From Aquisalimonas sp. 2447 (GTDB lineage Bacteria > Pseudomonadota > Gammaproteobacteria > Nitrococcales > Aquisalimonadaceae), in NCBI RefSeq assembly GCF_012044895.1, contig NZ_CP050695.1, positions 1,642,501 through 1,706,500 of the forward strand: 64,000 nt of DNA, read 5' to 3'. Position 1 is the first letter of the stretch. Every line of letters begins with the position of its first letter. The position numbers and the translations under genes are program-made. Shown piece after piece: positions 17,273 to 26,844 of the stretch. The notes under the pieces are model-generated. The model saw only the letters and a program-made list of their open reading frames with translations. It ran no database searches and was not told where the DNA came from.

Positions 17273-17897
17273 CGAGGAAAACGTCGAGAAGCTCAAGGAG
17301 TGGTGGCGGGAGAACGGTCGGGCGGTGATCGCCGGCCTGGTCATTGCCGTCGGCGGCGTGGTGGGGTGGCAGCAGTGGGGTGCCTACCAGGACCGGCAGG
17401 CTGAAGCGGCGTCCGTGGCGTACATGCACTTCATCGAGGCCCGGGAAACCGGCGCGGATGCGGATACCATTGCCCGTCGTGGTCAGCGCGTACTGGATGA
17501 TCATGGCAGTACCATTTATGCCTCCATGGCCGGTCTCCAGCTCGCGGATTTTCAGGCCGACGCGACGGACGGTGAGGGCGCTGCCGAGACCCTGCGCTGG
17601 GTGATCGAGCAGGGCGAGGACAAGTCCTTCCGCGATCTGGCGAGGCTGCGTCTGGCACAGATCCACTACGGCGATGACGATCTGGACGAGGCACTGTCGG
17701 TGCTCGATGGTGCCGAGGACGGGCCCTACGAGGCGCGGTATCAGGAGTTGCGCGGCGATATTCATGCCGCCCGGGGCGAGCGCGACCGCGCCCGCAGCGC
17801 CTACGAGGCTGCGCTGGCAGCGGAGGAGCTGCAGCAGGGGCGCCGCAGCCTGATCGAGCTCAAACTCAATGACCTCGGCGGGGAGGTGTCGGCGTGA
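17265..17897 (+). CDS. yfgM: YfgM-type periplasmic TPR chaperone
   Basis: A 210-residue membrane-anchored protein (DUF2133/TPR_21) that in E. coli associates with the SecYEG-PpiD site and helps newly exported proteins. A short cytoplasmic N-terminus ([14 protein letters not shown]) precedes one membrane helix ([19 protein letters not shown]). The rest is helical TPR-like sequence in the periplasm. It overlaps hisS by 8 bases and bamB by 4, as in the conserved hisS-yfgM-bamB order. Confidence 0.92.
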   Translation: MSDEENVEKLKEWWRENGRAVIAGLVIAVGGVVGWQQWGAYQDRQAEAASVAYMHFIEARETGADADTIARRGQRVLDDHGSTIYASMAGLQLADFQADATDGEGAAETLRWVIEQGEDKSFRDLARLRLAQIHYGDDDLDEALSVLDGAEDGPYEARYQELRGDIHAARGERDRARSAYEAALAAEELQQGRRSLIELKLNDLGGEVSA

Positions 17898-19048
17898 AGC
17901 GGCTGCTGTCCATAGCGGTTCTGGCGTTCCTGCTGGCCGGTTGCGGTGCCGCTCCGGAGCGGCAGACGCCCTCGGACGAGCTCCGGGACGAGACACCCGA
18001 GGTGGTGGCGGAGCGGGAATGGCAGCGCCGTGCCAGTTCCGGCCGCGAGACCGAGGGCGAGGCCCTGCCGCCGGTGCTGCGGGACGGCACGCTCTACATC
18101 GCCGATCGTCGGGGCCGCGTAAGCGCCTATGACGCGGAATCCGGGCGTCTGGTGTGGCGGTTTGGCACCGGCGAGGCCATCTCCGGCGGCCCGGGCGTGG
18201 ATGAGGACTTCGTTGTCGTCGGCTCTCGTAAGGGGCGCGTCCGGGCGTTCGAGGCGCCCGACGGCGAGACGCTGTGGGAGGCGCGCACCAGCGGTGAGGT
18301 GTTGTCGGTACCCGCCGTAGGTGAGAACTACGTCATCGTGCGCGGCAACGACGGACGCGTCTACGGGCTGGATCGTGACAGCGGTTCCCGGCGCTGGGTG
18401 CATGATGTCAGCGTTCCGTCACTGTCCCTGCGCGGCAATGGTGATCCGCTGCTTGCGAACGGTCAGGTCATGATTGGCTTCGAGAACGGGCGGCTTCAGG
18501 CCCTGGGTGCCGACGATGGTGATCTGCGCTGGGAAGTGACGGTGTCGGAACCCCGTGGCAGCGCCGATCTTGACCGCGTGCGCGACGTGGACGCTAACCC
18601 TGTACTCTTCGGCGGCGCACTGTATGTGGTCGGCTATCGCGGTAACGTCATGGCCGTCAATCCCGCCAATGGCCAGGTGTACTGGGATCGTGAACTGTCC
18701 TCCCACGCCGGCCTGGCGGTGGACGACGAGCGTACTTACGTGACCGATGACCGTGGCCGCATCTGGGCACTGGATCGCCGTACCGGCGCAGCCATCTGGC
18801 GCCAGAACGATACCGAAGGGCTGCAGCCCACGGCCCCGGCGGTGCATGGTGATCGCGTCGTTTTCGGCGATGACAAGGGGCGCCTGACCGTGCTCTCGGC
18901 CCAGGATGGCAGGATGCTGGCGCGCATCCGCGTGCGTGATGATGCAACCATTTCCGAGGCGCCGGTCAGTGACGGCAATGGCGTGCATGTGCTCACCGAT
19001 GACGGGTACCTGATGCGTTATCGGCTGCGCGATCGCAACGACGACTAG
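17894..19048 (+). CDS. bamB: Outer-membrane assembly lipoprotein BamB
   Basis: A 384-residue beta-propeller lipoprotein of the BAM complex, which inserts beta-barrel proteins into the outer membrane. The signal peptide ends in LLAGCG (Cys about residue 17). The body contains repeated PQQ/WD-like blades with the pattern G-x-V-x-A-x-D-x-x-S-G-x-x-x-W, such as VSAYDAESGRLVWRF, VYGLDRDSGSRRWVH, VMAVNPANGQVYWDR and IWALDRRTGAAIW. It starts with GTG overlapping yfgM. The der GTPase gene, often next, is not here. Confidence 0.94.
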   Translation: MKRLLSIAVLAFLLAGCGAAPERQTPSDELRDETPEVVAEREWQRRASSGRETEGEALPPVLRDGTLYIADRRGRVSAYDAESGRLVWRFGTGEAISGGPGVDEDFVVVGSRKGRVRAFEAPDGETLWEARTSGEVLSVPAVGENYVIVRGNDGRVYGLDRDSGSRRWVHDVSVPSLSLRGNGDPLLANGQVMIGFENGRLQALGADDGDLRWEVTVSEPRGSADLDRVRDVDANPVLFGGALYVVGYRGNVMAVNPANGQVYWDRELSSHAGLAVDDERTYVTDDRGRIWALDRRTGAAIWRQNDTEGLQPTAPAVHGDRVVFGDDKGRLTVLSAQDGRMLARIRVRDDATISEAPVSDGNGVHVLTDDGYLMRYRLRDRNDD

Positions 19049-19059
19049 GACGCCGTCTC

Positions 19060-19812
19060 ATGTGCCTGGTGGTCCTTGCCCTGGATGCGCACCCCGACTA
19101 TCCGCTGATCCTGGTGGGCAATCGGGACGAGTTCCATCACCGCCCCACAGAGGCCATGCACTGGTGGTCGCGGTCGCCGATCCTTGCCGGCCGCGACCTG
19201 ACGGCCGGCGGCACCTGGCTGGGGGTGACCCGTACCGGCCGGGTTGCCACCGTGACCAACTACCGCGACCCCGATCCGCCGAAGGATGACGCCCTGTCCC
19301 GGGGTCAACTGGTCGTGGATGCGTTGCAGGCCAGTGACATGCAGGCATTCGGCGATGGCCTGGCCACCGGCGGCCACCGTTACAACGGTTTCAACCTGCT
19401 CTGGGGCGAGCCGGGGCGGTTCTATTATTTTTCCAATCAGGACGGCCCTGTCCGGCAGCTGGCGCCCGGCTTGCACGGTCTCAGCAACGGTCTGCTGGAC
19501 ACGCCGTGGCCGAAACTACTGCGGTTGCGTCAGGCGGTGGGTGAGATGCTCGCCTCCGGGGGGGCGGTGACCACCGAGGCGTTGCTGACGCCGTTCATGG
19601 ATCGGCGTCCCGCCGACGATTCCAGCCTTCCGGACACGGGAGTCCCGAGGGACTGGGAGCGCATGCTTTCCAGCCCCTTCATCATCAGCCAGGCATACGG
19701 TACGCGCGCCTCCACCGCCGTCCTGGTCGCCGCATCGGGTGCCGTTTCGGTGCGTGAGCAGAGCTTTGGCGTCGACGGCACCCTGACCGGCGATCAGCTC
19801 TTCGAGTGGTGA
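19060..19812 (+). CDS. NRDE-family (TANGO2-like) protein
   Basis: A 250-residue protein of the NRDE/TANGO2 family. The N-terminus MCLVVLALDAHPDYPLILVGNRDEF is diagnostic: Cys2 is exposed after Met removal as in Ntn hydrolases, and NRDE names the family. Human TANGO2 is linked to lipid or heme handling; the bacterial function is unsettled. It lies 11 bases after bamB on the same strand and may be co-transcribed. The gene is convergent with the pentapeptide-repeat gene, with only four bases between the stops. Confidence 0.85.
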   Translation: MCLVVLALDAHPDYPLILVGNRDEFHHRPTEAMHWWSRSPILAGRDLTAGGTWLGVTRTGRVATVTNYRDPDPPKDDALSRGQLVVDALQASDMQAFGDGLATGGHRYNGFNLLWGEPGRFYYFSNQDGPVRQLAPGLHGLSNGLLDTPWPKLLRLRQAVGEMLASGGAVTTEALLTPFMDRRPADDSSLPDTGVPRDWERMLSSPFIISQAYGTRASTAVLVAASGAVSVREQSFGVDGTLTGDQLFEW

Positions 19813-19816
19813 TCGC

Positions 19817-20656
19817 TCACCCGCACTCGCCGACGCTGCGTGGCCGGCAGTGACTCCGGTCCACCCAGGTGGCATTGCCCAGGCGCGCCTCGTCGAAGAC
19901 CGTGCCGCGGATGGACGCATTGCGCAGATCGGCACGCTCCAGGTTGGCTCCGGTGAAGTCGGCCCCGGACAGTGCAGCGCCATCGAGATTGGCTCCCTTC
20001 AGGTTGGCACCGCGGAGGTCGGCGTCTTCCAGGTTGACCTGTTCCAGGTTGGCGTCGGAGAGGTCGGCGCCCTGCAGTCGCGCACCCTCCATGTTGGCCC
20101 GGGCAAAGCGGGCACCGCTGGCGGTGGCGTCAGTGAAGTCGGCACCGCGCAGGCGGGCGTTGTAGAAGCTGCCGTCATCCACCTCCGCATTGACGAATCG
20201 GGCGGCCGTCAAATCGGCGGAATCCAGCCGCCCTTCGCGCAGGTTGGCACCAGTGAAGTCGACTTCCGGCAGGCTGGAGGAGACGAATCGCGCGCCCTGC
20301 AGGTTGGCACCGTTGAAGCGGGCGCGCGGCAGGCGGGATGCGCCGAAGTCCGTCCGACGCAGATTGGCATCGGTGAAATCCGCTTCATCCAGGGACGCGT
20401 CGGTGATCACTGCCCGCTCCAGCGTTGCATTCTGCAGCTGCGCGCCACTGAGGTCGATGCGGCGCATCAGTGCCCGGCTGAGGTCCGTCTCGGCAAGTTC
20501 GGCCCCGCGTTTGTCGCAGCCCGACCAATTAACGCCTGCCGCGGGCTCCGCGTTGCAGTCGGCATGGGCGGGTGATACGCTCAGTGCCGAAAAAATAACC
20601 AGCCCGAGGCCCGTCAGCCACCGGCGGACGCGCCCCGGGCGCAGCGCAACAGACAC
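19817..20656 (-). CDS. Exported pentapeptide-repeat protein
   Basis: A beta-helical protein built of A(D/N)Lxx pentapeptides from about residue 45 of the mature region to near the C-terminus (ADFTDANLRRTDFGASRL, ANLKGANLDGAALSGADF). The N-terminus carries a hydrophobic signal segment (LTGLGLVIFSALSVSPAHA) and two cysteines follow. The frame stays open upstream to beyond 20800, into the adk start. GTG at 20656 is picked because it gives a compact signal peptide of 32 residues and leaves the adk promoter free; this choice is uncertain. The function is unknown. Confidence 0.7.
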   Translation of the reverse strand: MSVALRPGRVRRWLTGLGLVIFSALSVSPAHADCNAEPAAGVNWSGCDKRGAELAETDLSRALMRRIDLSGAQLQNATLERAVITDASLDEADFTDANLRRTDFGASRLPRARFNGANLQGARFVSSSLPEVDFTGANLREGRLDSADLTAARFVNAEVDDGSFYNARLRGADFTDATASGARFARANMEGARLQGADLSDANLEQVNLEDADLRGANLKGANLDGAALSGADFTGANLERADLRNASIRGTVFDEARLGNATWVDRSHCRPRSVGECG

Positions 20657-20762
20657 CCGCCGTCGGCCAGGTTGCCACCAGACATTGTTCCGCAGGCTGC
20701 TGGATGCGCCGTGGTCCGATCGCCCTGGTTGCTGGGGCGGGAGGCAGGATTCTTTTCTGTGA

Positions 20763-21434
<672 letters not shown>

Positions 21435-21442
21435 TCCCTGAC

Positions 21443-21472
21443 CGGTCCGCCCGTCCGGGGCGGGCCGTTGTT
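21443..21472 (+). terminator. Possible terminator after adk
   Basis: CGGTCCGCCC and GGGCGGGCCG form a ten-pair stem with one G-T pair around a five-base loop, followed by TTGTT. It lies nine bases after the adk stop. The weak T-run makes it a moderate candidate. Confidence 0.5.
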
Positions 21473-21595
21473 CCCCGCTCCCTCGGGCAAATCCGCAAAC
21501 GTCGTGGCGTCGCCAGGGCTGCTGCGGTATGTTGGGTAAATGCCGCGGACTGACTCGTGCGGCAACCCACTCACGCGAAGCCTTGATCGGGTGTC

Positions 21596-23029
21596 ATGAA
21601 ACGTCTCCTCGCACTTGTCCTCGTTACCCTGCTCGCTGTGGCGGCAGGGCGCGCCGAAGAGCCGCCCGGCGGTTACGTCCTGGAAGTCCGCGGCGCCATC
21701 GGGCCAGCCACCGTCGACTACGTCACCCGTGGCATCGACCGTGCCGCCGAGCGCGGGGCGAAGCTCGTGATTCTGCGCATGAACACCCCGGGTGGTCTGG
21801 ACAACTCCATGCGCGACATCATCGAGGCCATCGTCGAGTCGCCGGTGCCGGTGGCGACCTATGTTTCTCCCAGCGGCTCCCGGGCGACCAGTGCCGGCAC
21901 TTACATCATGTACGGCTCCCATGTGGCCGCCATGGCGCCGGGGACCACCATTGGTGCGGCGACACCGGTGCAGATGGGGGGCATGCCGGAGGTGGACGAA
22001 GAGGACGCCCGCGACGAGGACGACGGGGCGGACAACGGTGGAAACGGCAACAACGACGACAATGGCAACAACGACGACGAGGCCGGGAACAACGGCAACA
22101 ATGACGCGCCCCAGCCCGGCTCGGCCATGGAACGCAAGATGATCAATGACGCCGTGTCGTACATCCGTTCCCTGGCGGAGATGCGCGGGCGCAATGCCGA
22201 CTGGGCCGAGAAGGCGGTGCGTGAGGCCGCGAGCATCGGTTCCAGCGAGGCCCTGGAGCTCAACGTCATCGATGTCCTTGCCAGCGATATGGATGACCTG
22301 CTCAGCCAGATCGACGGCATGGAAGTGGAGACCCAGGCAGGGCCCGTGACCCTGGAGATGGAAGGGCTGAGCCTGGAGTACCTGGAGCCCGACTGGCGGA
22401 ACGAACTACTGTCCGTGATCACCAATCCCAACGTCGCCTATATCCTGATGCTCATCGGCATTTACGGGATTATCTTCGAACTGGCCAACCCCGGTGCCAT
22501 CGTGCCCGGGGTGCTCGGCAGCATCAGTCTGCTACTGGCGCTGTTCGCCTTCCAGGCCCTGCCCATCAACTATGCGGGCCTGGGGCTGATGCTGCTGGGG
22601 GCGGCTTTCATTGTCGGCGAGGCGTTCATGCCCAGCTTTGGCGTTCTCGGCATCGGCGGCATTGCTGCATTCGTCCTCGGTTCCCTGCTGCTGGTGGACA
22701 CCGGGGTGGAGGCCTATGAACTGTCCCTGGAGGTCATTCTCGGTGTCTCTGCCGTGAGCTTCGTGGTGATCTTCGGCATTGCCACCATGGCCGTGCGCGC
22801 CCACCGGCGCCGTGTGGCATCCGGCGTCGAGCAGATGAGCGGTGAGCGCGCGGAGGCGGCAACGGATTTCCGCGATGGCCGTGGCAAAGTGCGGCTGCTG
22901 GGTGAGGTCTGGAATGCGGAACTGGAAGGCGGGGGCGAGGTGCGCAAGGATGACCGTGTGCGGGTGGTCGCCGTCGAGGGCCTGAAAGTGCGGGTGACCG
23001 CCATTGAATCCGGGAGGATAGAGCAGTGA
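21596..23029 (+). CDS. NfeD-type membrane serine protease
   Basis: A 477-residue protein: signal peptide, ClpP-like protease domain (about 25-260), four or five membrane helices (about 275-400) and a C-terminal OB-fold NfeD domain. The catalytic Ser lies in SRATSAGTYIMYGSHVAAM and the Lys in ERKMINDAVSYIRSLAE, matching the Ser-Lys dyad of the archaeal homologue that cleaves stomatin. Between them is an unusual insertion of about 45 residues made almost only of Asp, Asn, Gly and Glu (21990-22120). No stomatin-like gene is next to it; pdxH follows with a four-base overlap. Confidence 0.88.
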   Translation: MKRLLALVLVTLLAVAAGRAEEPPGGYVLEVRGAIGPATVDYVTRGIDRAAERGAKLVILRMNTPGGLDNSMRDIIEAIVESPVPVATYVSPSGSRATSAGTYIMYGSHVAAMAPGTTIGAATPVQMGGMPEVDEEDARDEDDGADNGGNGNNDDNGNNDDEAGNNGNNDAPQPGSAMERKMINDAVSYIRSLAEMRGRNADWAEKAVREAASIGSSEALELNVIDVLASDMDDLLSQIDGMEVETQAGPVTLEMEGLSLEYLEPDWRNELLSVITNPNVAYILMLIGIYGIIFELANPGAIVPGVLGSISLLLALFAFQALPINYAGLGLMLLGAAFIVGEAFMPSFGVLGIGGIAAFVLGSLLLVDTGVEAYELSLEVILGVSAVSFVVIFGIATMAVRAHRRRVASGVEQMSGERAEAATDFRDGRGKVRLLGEVWNAELEGGGEVRKDDRVRVVAVEGLKVRVTAIESGRIEQ

Positions 23030-23616
23030 GTCTCAAAGACGATGCCATCGAGCGCTTTCAGGGCTGGTTTGAGCAGGCCCGGACCAACGAGGGTATTGCC
23101 GAGGCTACCGCCATGACGCTGTCCACCGTAAGCCCGGACGGCCAGCCGGCAGCCCGGACCGTGCTTCTGAAGGCAGTCGATGCCGATGGTTTCGTCTTCT
23201 ACACGAACCGGCGCAGCCGCAAGGGCCAGCATCTCAGCGCCACGCCGCGGGCCGGGTTGTGCTTTTTGTGGCCGCCTCTGGGGCTGCAGGTGCTGGTGGA
23301 AGGGGTGGTGAGTGACGTTAGTGACGCCGAAGCGGATGCCTACTTCGCTTCCCGTCCCCGGCTGAGTCAGATCGGTGCCTGGGCGTCGTACCAGTCGGAG
23401 CCGCTGGATTCGCCGGAGACCCTGGCCCACCGTGTCGAGCAGCTGGAGCAGCAGTATGCGGGGCGGACCATCCCGCGCCCGCCCCACTGGTCAGGCTACC
23501 GGGTGGCGCCCACGCTGATGGAATTCTGGTCCGCCGGCGATGGCCGGCTGCATCGCCGCGAGCGCTACGAGGCGGATGCCGAAGGCCAGTGGCACCACTA
23601 CTTCGTGAATCCCTGA
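23026..23616 (+). CDS. pdxH: Pyridoxamine 5'-phosphate oxidase
   Basis: A 196-residue FMN enzyme making pyridoxal 5'-phosphate. Typical segments: EATAMTLSTVSPDGQPAARTVLLK, FYTNRRSRKG (FMN phosphate binding), FLWPPLGLQVLVEG, SYQSEPL and the C-terminal RLHRRERYEADAEGQWHHYFVNP. It starts with GTG overlapping the nfeD stop as GTGA. Its 3' end overlaps the convergent MFS gene by 19 bases. Confidence 0.95.
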   Translation: MSLKDDAIERFQGWFEQARTNEGIAEATAMTLSTVSPDGQPAARTVLLKAVDADGFVFYTNRRSRKGQHLSATPRAGLCFLWPPLGLQVLVEGVVSDVSDAEADAYFASRPRLSQIGAWASYQSEPLDSPETLAHRVEQLEQQYAGRTIPRPPHWSGYRVAPTLMEFWSAGDGRLHRRERYEADAEGQWHHYFVNP

Positions 23617-24788
23617 GCGAGTCCGTCGATTTGGCCTAGCCGCCGCAGGCCCGGCAGGCCCGCGGCGATGAGCGCAGCGGTCAGGAGCAGGGTGGGCATG
23701 AGCCCGAACTGTTCCGCCAGTGCGGCCCCTGCCAGTGGCCCGATCAGAAGCCCCACTGCGAATGCCAGGTTGAATACCGCGTAGGCGACCGCGTAGGACT
23801 GCCCCTCGTGGCGGTCCACGCGTGCTGCGAGACCCGGCAGGGCAGGCCCGAGTACCAGTGCGCAGAACAGCCCTGTGGCGATGAACAGGGGAGCCGTCCA
23901 CCAGGCACCGGGAGCCAGGGCGAACAGCGGCAGGATCAGGATCAGCGGTGCCGCACCCCGACGGATCGTCGCCACAGCACCCCACTGGTCGGCACTGTGG
24001 CCTGCCAGGGGCGAAGCAAGACCGAACGCCATGGCGATCAGCCCGAACAGCACACCGATGGTGCCGGCGCTGCTGCCGAAGCGCTGTTCCAGGAACAGTG
24101 GCAAGGTAGGCTCCAGCAACCCCATGACGGCAGCCACGGCAGCGACGACGATGGCCAGGCCGATAACGCCGGGATCGGCGAGCAGGCGGCCCGGGTGGGC
24201 ATGTGGTACCGAGTGTCCGGGGTGGAGGCGGACGAGAACGAGGGCGGCGGCGACCGTCAGGGCGAAAGCCACCATTGCCGGCAACACGAAGGCAGCCGCC
24301 ACGCCGAACCAGTCGCTGACGAAGCCCCCCAGGGGTGGGCCCGCCATCAGGCCCACGGCGAACCCTGTCATGACCAGCCCCATGGTGCGGCCACGCTCCC
24401 GTGCCGGCCACTGGTCGGCGATAATGGCCAGCCCTGCGGTCCAGGTGGCGCCGGACGTGGCACCCTGAAGTGTGCGTGCAACCACCATCGCCGTGAAGCT
24501 CTCGGCCAGCAGAAACAGCACCAGGACCAGGGCCAGGCCGCCGATGCCGGCGATCAACGGGACACGGTAACCCCAGCGCCGGATGCCCAGGCCGATCAGC
24601 GGTGTCGCAACACAAAGGCCGAAGGCGTAACTGCCGAGCAGGACGCCGGCGGCGGTTTGCCCGAATTCGAACTCCGCGCCGAGCTGCGGCAGCATCGGCA
24701 CCACCAGCCCGTAAACCAGCGTATCCAGTGACACGCCGGCGACAATGATGGCCAACAGCGCCTGGCGCAGCCCCGGCGTCATGGTCAT
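23598..24788 (-). CDS. MFS transporter, multidrug-efflux type
   Basis: A 396-residue major facilitator with twelve predicted helices. The loop 2-3 motif is present in the form GLGIRRWGYRVPL, and motif C-like glycines and prolines (GPPLGGFVSDWFG) lie in helix 5, typical of drug/H+ antiporters. The substrate is unknown. It stands alone on the minus strand and its 3' end overlaps pdxH. Confidence 0.85.
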   Translation of the reverse strand: MTMTPGLRQALLAIIVAGVSLDTLVYGLVVPMLPQLGAEFEFGQTAAGVLLGSYAFGLCVATPLIGLGIRRWGYRVPLIAGIGGLALVLVLFLLAESFTAMVVARTLQGATSGATWTAGLAIIADQWPARERGRTMGLVMTGFAVGLMAGPPLGGFVSDWFGVAAAFVLPAMVAFALTVAAALVLVRLHPGHSVPHAHPGRLLADPGVIGLAIVVAAVAAVMGLLEPTLPLFLEQRFGSSAGTIGVLFGLIAMAFGLASPLAGHSADQWGAVATIRRGAAPLILILPLFALAPGAWWTAPLFIATGLFCALVLGPALPGLAARVDRHEGQSYAVAYAVFNLAFAVGLLIGPLAGAALAEQFGLMPTLLLTAALIAAGLPGLRRLGQIDGLAQGFTK

Positions 24789-24825
24789 GGTGTCCGGCCT
24801 CCGGTGGGCGGCAGCAATGTACCCA

Positions 24826-26061
24826 TCAGTGGCCGGTGCCCATGGCCTCCGGCCACGGCACCAGCTGGCTGCCGTCCGGAGAATGCAGGAGGTCGCCGGG
24901 CTGGATCAGCTCCAGTTCGATGCCGCAGGCGGTGGCCTGTTCCCGCCAGTGCTCGCGAATCCGTTGAATCGATTCCGGTGCCAGTGGGTACTGGTTGGCG
25001 AAATAGAGCACCTGGCCGTCCGCCGAGCGGGCCAGTACCGTATAGGCCACTGGCCCCATGCCGGGTCGGCTGTGTTCCGTCAGGCTGAGGCCAGCGACGT
25101 TGTCCCAGTCGTCCACGGCGGTCACCACCTCGTTCACCTCCTGGGTATCGCCTGGCATCGCGGCCATTCGCGCCGCTGACAGGGCGCGGTCGATATCGTC
25201 GGCGTCGAGCTCGGCGGTGTGTTCCACGATGTGAAGCTGCAACCCATGGGCGGCCAGGCCCGCGGTGTACTGGCGCTGAAGTTGCTGGAAGCGGGCGTAC
25301 CCGGTGGCCGGGTCATCGTGTTCGGGGTGTTCCGCGCGCCACTGGCCGAAGGTCAGGAAACGCGCGAACGCTTCGCCACCATCCACGAGGAACAGGTTGC
25401 CTTCCGGCAAGGTCACCCGCGCAGGCGGCCGGTTGGTGAACAGCGCCGCCTCCAGGAGCTCCCACAGACCGCCCAGTTCGGCGTTCTCGAGCTGGATCTT
25501 CATCAGCGCGCAGAGATCGTTGAATGTTGCGAAGGACAGGTTCAACGCCTTGATGCCGAAACTGTCCTGAATCAGCTGTCCGGTCTTCAGCGAAGCCCGC
25601 CCTTTTTCCAGCAGGGTTTTTTCCAGACGGGCACCAAGTTCGTCCATGGCCTCGGGTTCGCCCAGGAACAGAAACGGAATTGCCAGTAGTGGGCCCGCGC
25701 CAGGCCGGCATTCCGGGGCGATGGCGGGAATCGGAAACTCCGCGCCCTGAGTGCCGATGGCCATGACCTGGGGCTGGAAGCGGGTGTCCGGCAGGCTCCG
25801 GCGGTAGAGTTCCGAGAGAATATCCACCATGGGCAGGCCGGGGCGCAGGACCTCGGTGAGATCGTAGAGGCCGCCGAGGGTGACGAAGCCGTACTCCTGG
25901 AGCGGGCCGAGAATCCGCTGCAGGTCTTCTGCCAGCGCCCAGCACAGCCGGTCGGCTTCCTCCCACGCCAGGGGCCCCGGGGGGCGAGCTCCCTGTGAGA
26001 CGGCTTCCAGATCGAGTTCCACGGTGAGTACCGCCGGCACAGATGCCACCTGGTTTTGCAT
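24826..26061 (-). CDS. Uncharacterised 411-residue cytoplasmic protein
   Basis: I do not recognise a family. The 411-residue product is acidic, has no signal peptide or membrane segment and few cysteines. Segments such as WDNVAGLSLTEHSRPGMGPV and LYFANQYPLAPESIQRI look structured, and the composition is even, so it is probably a real globular protein. ATG at 26061 is chosen because GGAGG lies four bases upstream; an ATG at 26076 precedes that site. It is divergent from the H-NS-like gene over a 393-base gap and 3' adjacent to the MFS gene in the same direction. Confidence 0.6.
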   Translation of the reverse strand: MQNQVASVPAVLTVELDLEAVSQGARPPGPLAWEEADRLCWALAEDLQRILGPLQEYGFVTLGGLYDLTEVLRPGLPMVDILSELYRRSLPDTRFQPQVMAIGTQGAEFPIPAIAPECRPGAGPLLAIPFLFLGEPEAMDELGARLEKTLLEKGRASLKTGQLIQDSFGIKALNLSFATFNDLCALMKIQLENAELGGLWELLEAALFTNRPPARVTLPEGNLFLVDGGEAFARFLTFGQWRAEHPEHDDPATGYARFQQLQRQYTAGLAAHGLQLHIVEHTAELDADDIDRALSAARMAAMPGDTQEVNEVVTAVDDWDNVAGLSLTEHSRPGMGPVAYTVLARSADGQVLYFANQYPLAPESIQRIREHWREQATACGIELELIQPGDLLHSPDGSQLVPWPEAMGTGH

Positions 26062-26454
26062 GGGACCTCCGGGCATGCGCGAATTGTTCAGCGATTCCCT
26101 GCTTGCGAAAAGGGCAGTAAGGGGGCGCGAGTATACCTGATCGGGAAGGGTGCGTGTGCGCTACCCAATCTCAGCCAATTTCTGGTGCGGGTTGCCTCCG
26201 AAACGCGGGCAGGAAACGCGAGTTTCGCAAAAGGATTGATAACGAAACAGTTTTGCACTATCTTTTTGCGCAATCGTGTTCTCGCGGAATACAACCGCGG
26301 ATGCCCAGCACAAGTACGCTGAATGAGGCACGATTGATTCGTGCGCGACGGACTGTTTCTTCGCGGAAACAATGGAAACGGGAACCCGAACACTGCTTCG
26401 TTGTCAGCGAACGGGTGGCCGTTACTGGCACAACTTTAAGGTACAGGAGTCGAG
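26062..26454. other. A/T-richer intergenic leader between unknown gene and hns
   Basis: No reading frame is convincing here. The stretch is clearly richer in A and T than its surroundings and holds small inverted repeats: GTTTCG/CGAAAC and GCAAAA/TTTTGC around 26221-26256, and TGTTTC-TTCGCG-GAAACA at 26354-26371. It must contain the divergent promoters of the 24826 gene and of the H-NS-like gene. No clear -35/-10 pair could be fixed. Low GC is in keeping with an H-NS-controlled region. Confidence 0.4.
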
Positions 26455-26769
26455 ATGGACTTAACCAAGCACAGCACCCCGGAACTCAATCAGCTGAAGA
26501 AGGATATCGACAAGGAGCTGAAAAAGCGGCGCCGGCAGGACGTCAAGGAAGCGCAGAAAGAACTGAAGCAGGTGGCTGAGAAGTATGGGCTGGCTGTTAC
26601 CGAACTCGTCCCGGGCGGGGCGACCAAGTCCGGGGCCAAGGCGGGGGTGGTTCGCTTTCGGCATCCGGAGGATCCCGCCAAGGGCTGGTCCGGTCGTGGG
26701 CGCAAGCCGGCCTGGATCAAGGAATGGGAGGCCAAGGGTCGTTCGCTGGAGGATCTGCGCGTCGACTGA
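26455..26769 (+). CDS. H-NS-family nucleoid protein
   Basis: A 104-residue histone-like protein. The N-terminal half is a charged coiled coil (LNQLKKDIDKELKKRRRQDVKEAQKEL), used for oligomerisation. The C-terminal DNA-binding domain contains RHPEDPAKGWSGRGRKPAWIKE with the core motif WSGRGRKP that inserts into the minor groove of A/T-rich DNA. Such proteins silence A/T-rich, horizontally acquired genes. AGGAG lies 5 bases before the ATG. A strong terminator hairpin follows at 26819. Confidence 0.92.
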   Translation: MDLTKHSTPELNQLKKDIDKELKKRRRQDVKEAQKELKQVAEKYGLAVTELVPGGATKSGAKAGVVRFRHPEDPAKGWSGRGRKPAWIKEWEAKGRSLEDLRVD

Positions 26770-26818
26770 GTCGTTCGCCGTTCAGCGTTTTCAGGAACGT
26801 TTGAAGAATCCCTCCCGG

Positions 26819-26844
26819 AGCCCGCGCCATTGGCGCGGGCTTTA
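26819..26844 (+). terminator. Terminator after the hns-like gene
   Basis: A ten-pair perfect stem, AGCCCGCGCC and GGCGCGGGCT, with a three-base ATT loop and a short T-run. It lies 50 bases after the H-NS stop and overlaps the last codon of the convergent permease gene, so it may also end that operon in part. Confidence 0.7.

Noticed and set aside
26426-26441. Sigma-54 promoter before hns
   Set aside because: TGGCAC is present but the -12 TTGC element is missing at the required distance.
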